Assembly (NCBI GenBank): GCA_030867875.1 | Contig: JAOWCC010001589.1 | Location: 88,807,537-88,871,536 of the forward strand | Reading direction: 5' to 3' | DNA: 64,000 nucleotides | DNA from: Actinernus sp. WN-2022 | Taxonomy: Eukaryota; Cnidaria; Anthozoa; Actiniaria; Actinernidae | Shown: one piece after another, positions 63,349-64,000 of the stretch | Layout of the letters: every line of letters starts with the position of its first letter | Position numbering within the stretch: the first letter of the stretch is position 1 | Translations under genes and position numbers: made by a program | The notes under the pieces: model-generated | Database searches by the model: none | Seen by the model: the letters and a program-made list of their open reading frames with translations, nothing else | Told to the model about the DNA's origin: nothing

Positions 63349-63438
63349 CTTATAAATAAGATGGGTTTTGGCATCTACAACAGACTTGTGTACTTTTTCC
63401 TCAAATGATTGATTGAGTTCATCTCTTGTGGAGTTCAG
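63349..63438 (-). CDS. Collagen-like protein, upstream helical module (exon 1 in this window; 5' end uncertain)
   Basis: The donor GTAAGACC at 63348-63341 is clear. Upstream of it the frame reads LNSTRDELNQSFEEKVHKSV then VDAKTHLIYK, aligning with the LNST... exon at 62365-62279, 30 codons instead of 29. The acceptor is not certain: an AG lies one base before the expected start, and another lies about 23 bases upstream after TTTAG. The frame also stays open upstream to about 63558 with a hydrophobic stretch (ITQYTLLLTC), so an alternative is that this is a first coding exon. Confidence 0.55.
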
Positions 63439-63625
63439 CCTCGTCCAGAAAATTTGGATTACTAAATTTACCTTAGAGAATGACATGTTACACGTCAGAA
63501 GAAGAGTATACTGCGTGATGGACAAATTCCATATAGCAGCCAGAATAGTGCCATACAAGATTTAAAAACTGACGCGAAAAGCAAACAGTAACGATCCTAT
63601 GAGCGAGCTGAACGCAGTCACGACA

Positions 63626-64000
63626 TGACAACTGACGACACGTTTATTAATGTAGGACTGAGTAACCATGCACATACTAAGCCAGCTGAACACAGTGACG
63701 ACATTACAACTGACGACACGTTTATTAATGTTGGACTGAGTAACCATGCACATACTAAGCCAGCTGAACACAGTGACGACATTACAACTGACGACACGTT
63801 TATTAATGTAGGACTGAGTAACCATGCACATACTAAGCCAGCTGAACACAGTGACGACATTACAACTGACGACACGTTTATTAATGTAGGACTGAGTAAC
63901 CATGCACATACTAAGCCAGCTGAACACAGTGACGACAACTGACGACACGTTTATTAATGTAGGACTGAGTAACCATGCACATACTAAGCCAGCTGAACAC
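63626..64000. repeat. 78-bp minisatellite (~4.7 copies to the window edge)
   Basis: The phrase ACTGACGACACGTTTATTAA starts at 63631, 63709, 63787, 63865 and 63938 (spacing 78, 78, 78, 73). The last interval lacks five bases. As 78 is a multiple of 3, frames stay open on both strands with 26-residue repeats; they lack any other sign of being genes. The array continues beyond the window. Confidence 0.93.

Noticed and set aside
63562..63948. Frames of 105-128 codons on both strands
   Set aside because: They are by-products of the 78-bp repeat, whose length is a multiple of three.

Overview
This is a eukaryotic, AT-rich window from an animal genome. It looks like a cnidarian, most probably an anthozoan such as a stony coral. 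That call rests on gene style (GT-AG introns of several kb, a secreted DOMON protein, a collagen-like protein with repeated 29-codon exons) and on the density of foldback elements and CR1/L2-like LINE fragments; it is a judgement from memory, not a search result. Nothing bacterial (operons, Shine-Dalgarno sites, CRISPR) is present, and I found no convincing tRNA or rRNA gene.

Two host genes can be assembled. (1) On the + strand, a three-exon gene at 4108-4383, 16320-16466 and 33303-33557 encodes a 225-residue secreted DOMON-domain protein with a signal peptide and a hydrophobic C-terminus. All junctions are phase 0. A broken inverted copy of its last exon lies just upstream at about 2935-3262 on the - strand. 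(2) On the - strand, the 3' half of a collagen-like gene has exons at about 63438-63349, 62365-62279, 57842-57756, 57052-56840 and 46330-46139. The first three encode 29-30 residue helical modules, the fourth a short Gly-X-Y stretch, and the fifth a cysteine-rich C-terminal piece. Its 5' end is not resolved and may lie to the right of the window.

The rest is mobile DNA, mostly in the introns. Region by region: 0.4-4 kb, several short inverted-repeat elements; 4.4-12 kb, decayed LINEs on both strands interrupted by MITEs, plus a hAT transposase relic; 12-16.2 kb, large foldback palindromes; 16.9-18.4 kb, one LINE nested in another; 21-22.7 kb, a young LINE with a 440-codon reverse transcriptase frame; 25.8-26.8 kb, a 141-bp satellite; 27.6-28.8 kb, a broken unidentified gene split by a hAT-like MITE; 29.6-30.2, 37.5-38.1 and 43.2-45.9 kb, more LINEs; 39.2-39.8 kb, a 37-bp minisatellite; 59.1-62.1 kb, a deleted BEL/Pao retrotransposon with both LTRs; 63.6-64 kb, a 78-bp minisatellite.

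The most unusual block is the 10.5-kb last intron of the collagen-like gene (46.3-56.8 kb). It holds a 4.37-kb foldback element (47654-52020) nested in a CAGGGG-ended element. It also holds a 53-bp satellite whose units copy the intron's own 5' splice site. Inside that satellite sits a 3.08-kb element (53454-56531) with 270-bp terminal inverted repeats starting AG, a 6-bp target duplication, and three convergent intact reading frames with their own AATAAA signals. The ends match Polinton/Maverick elements, but polymerase, integrase, ATPase and capsid genes are absent. It is the best candidate here for an undescribed system.
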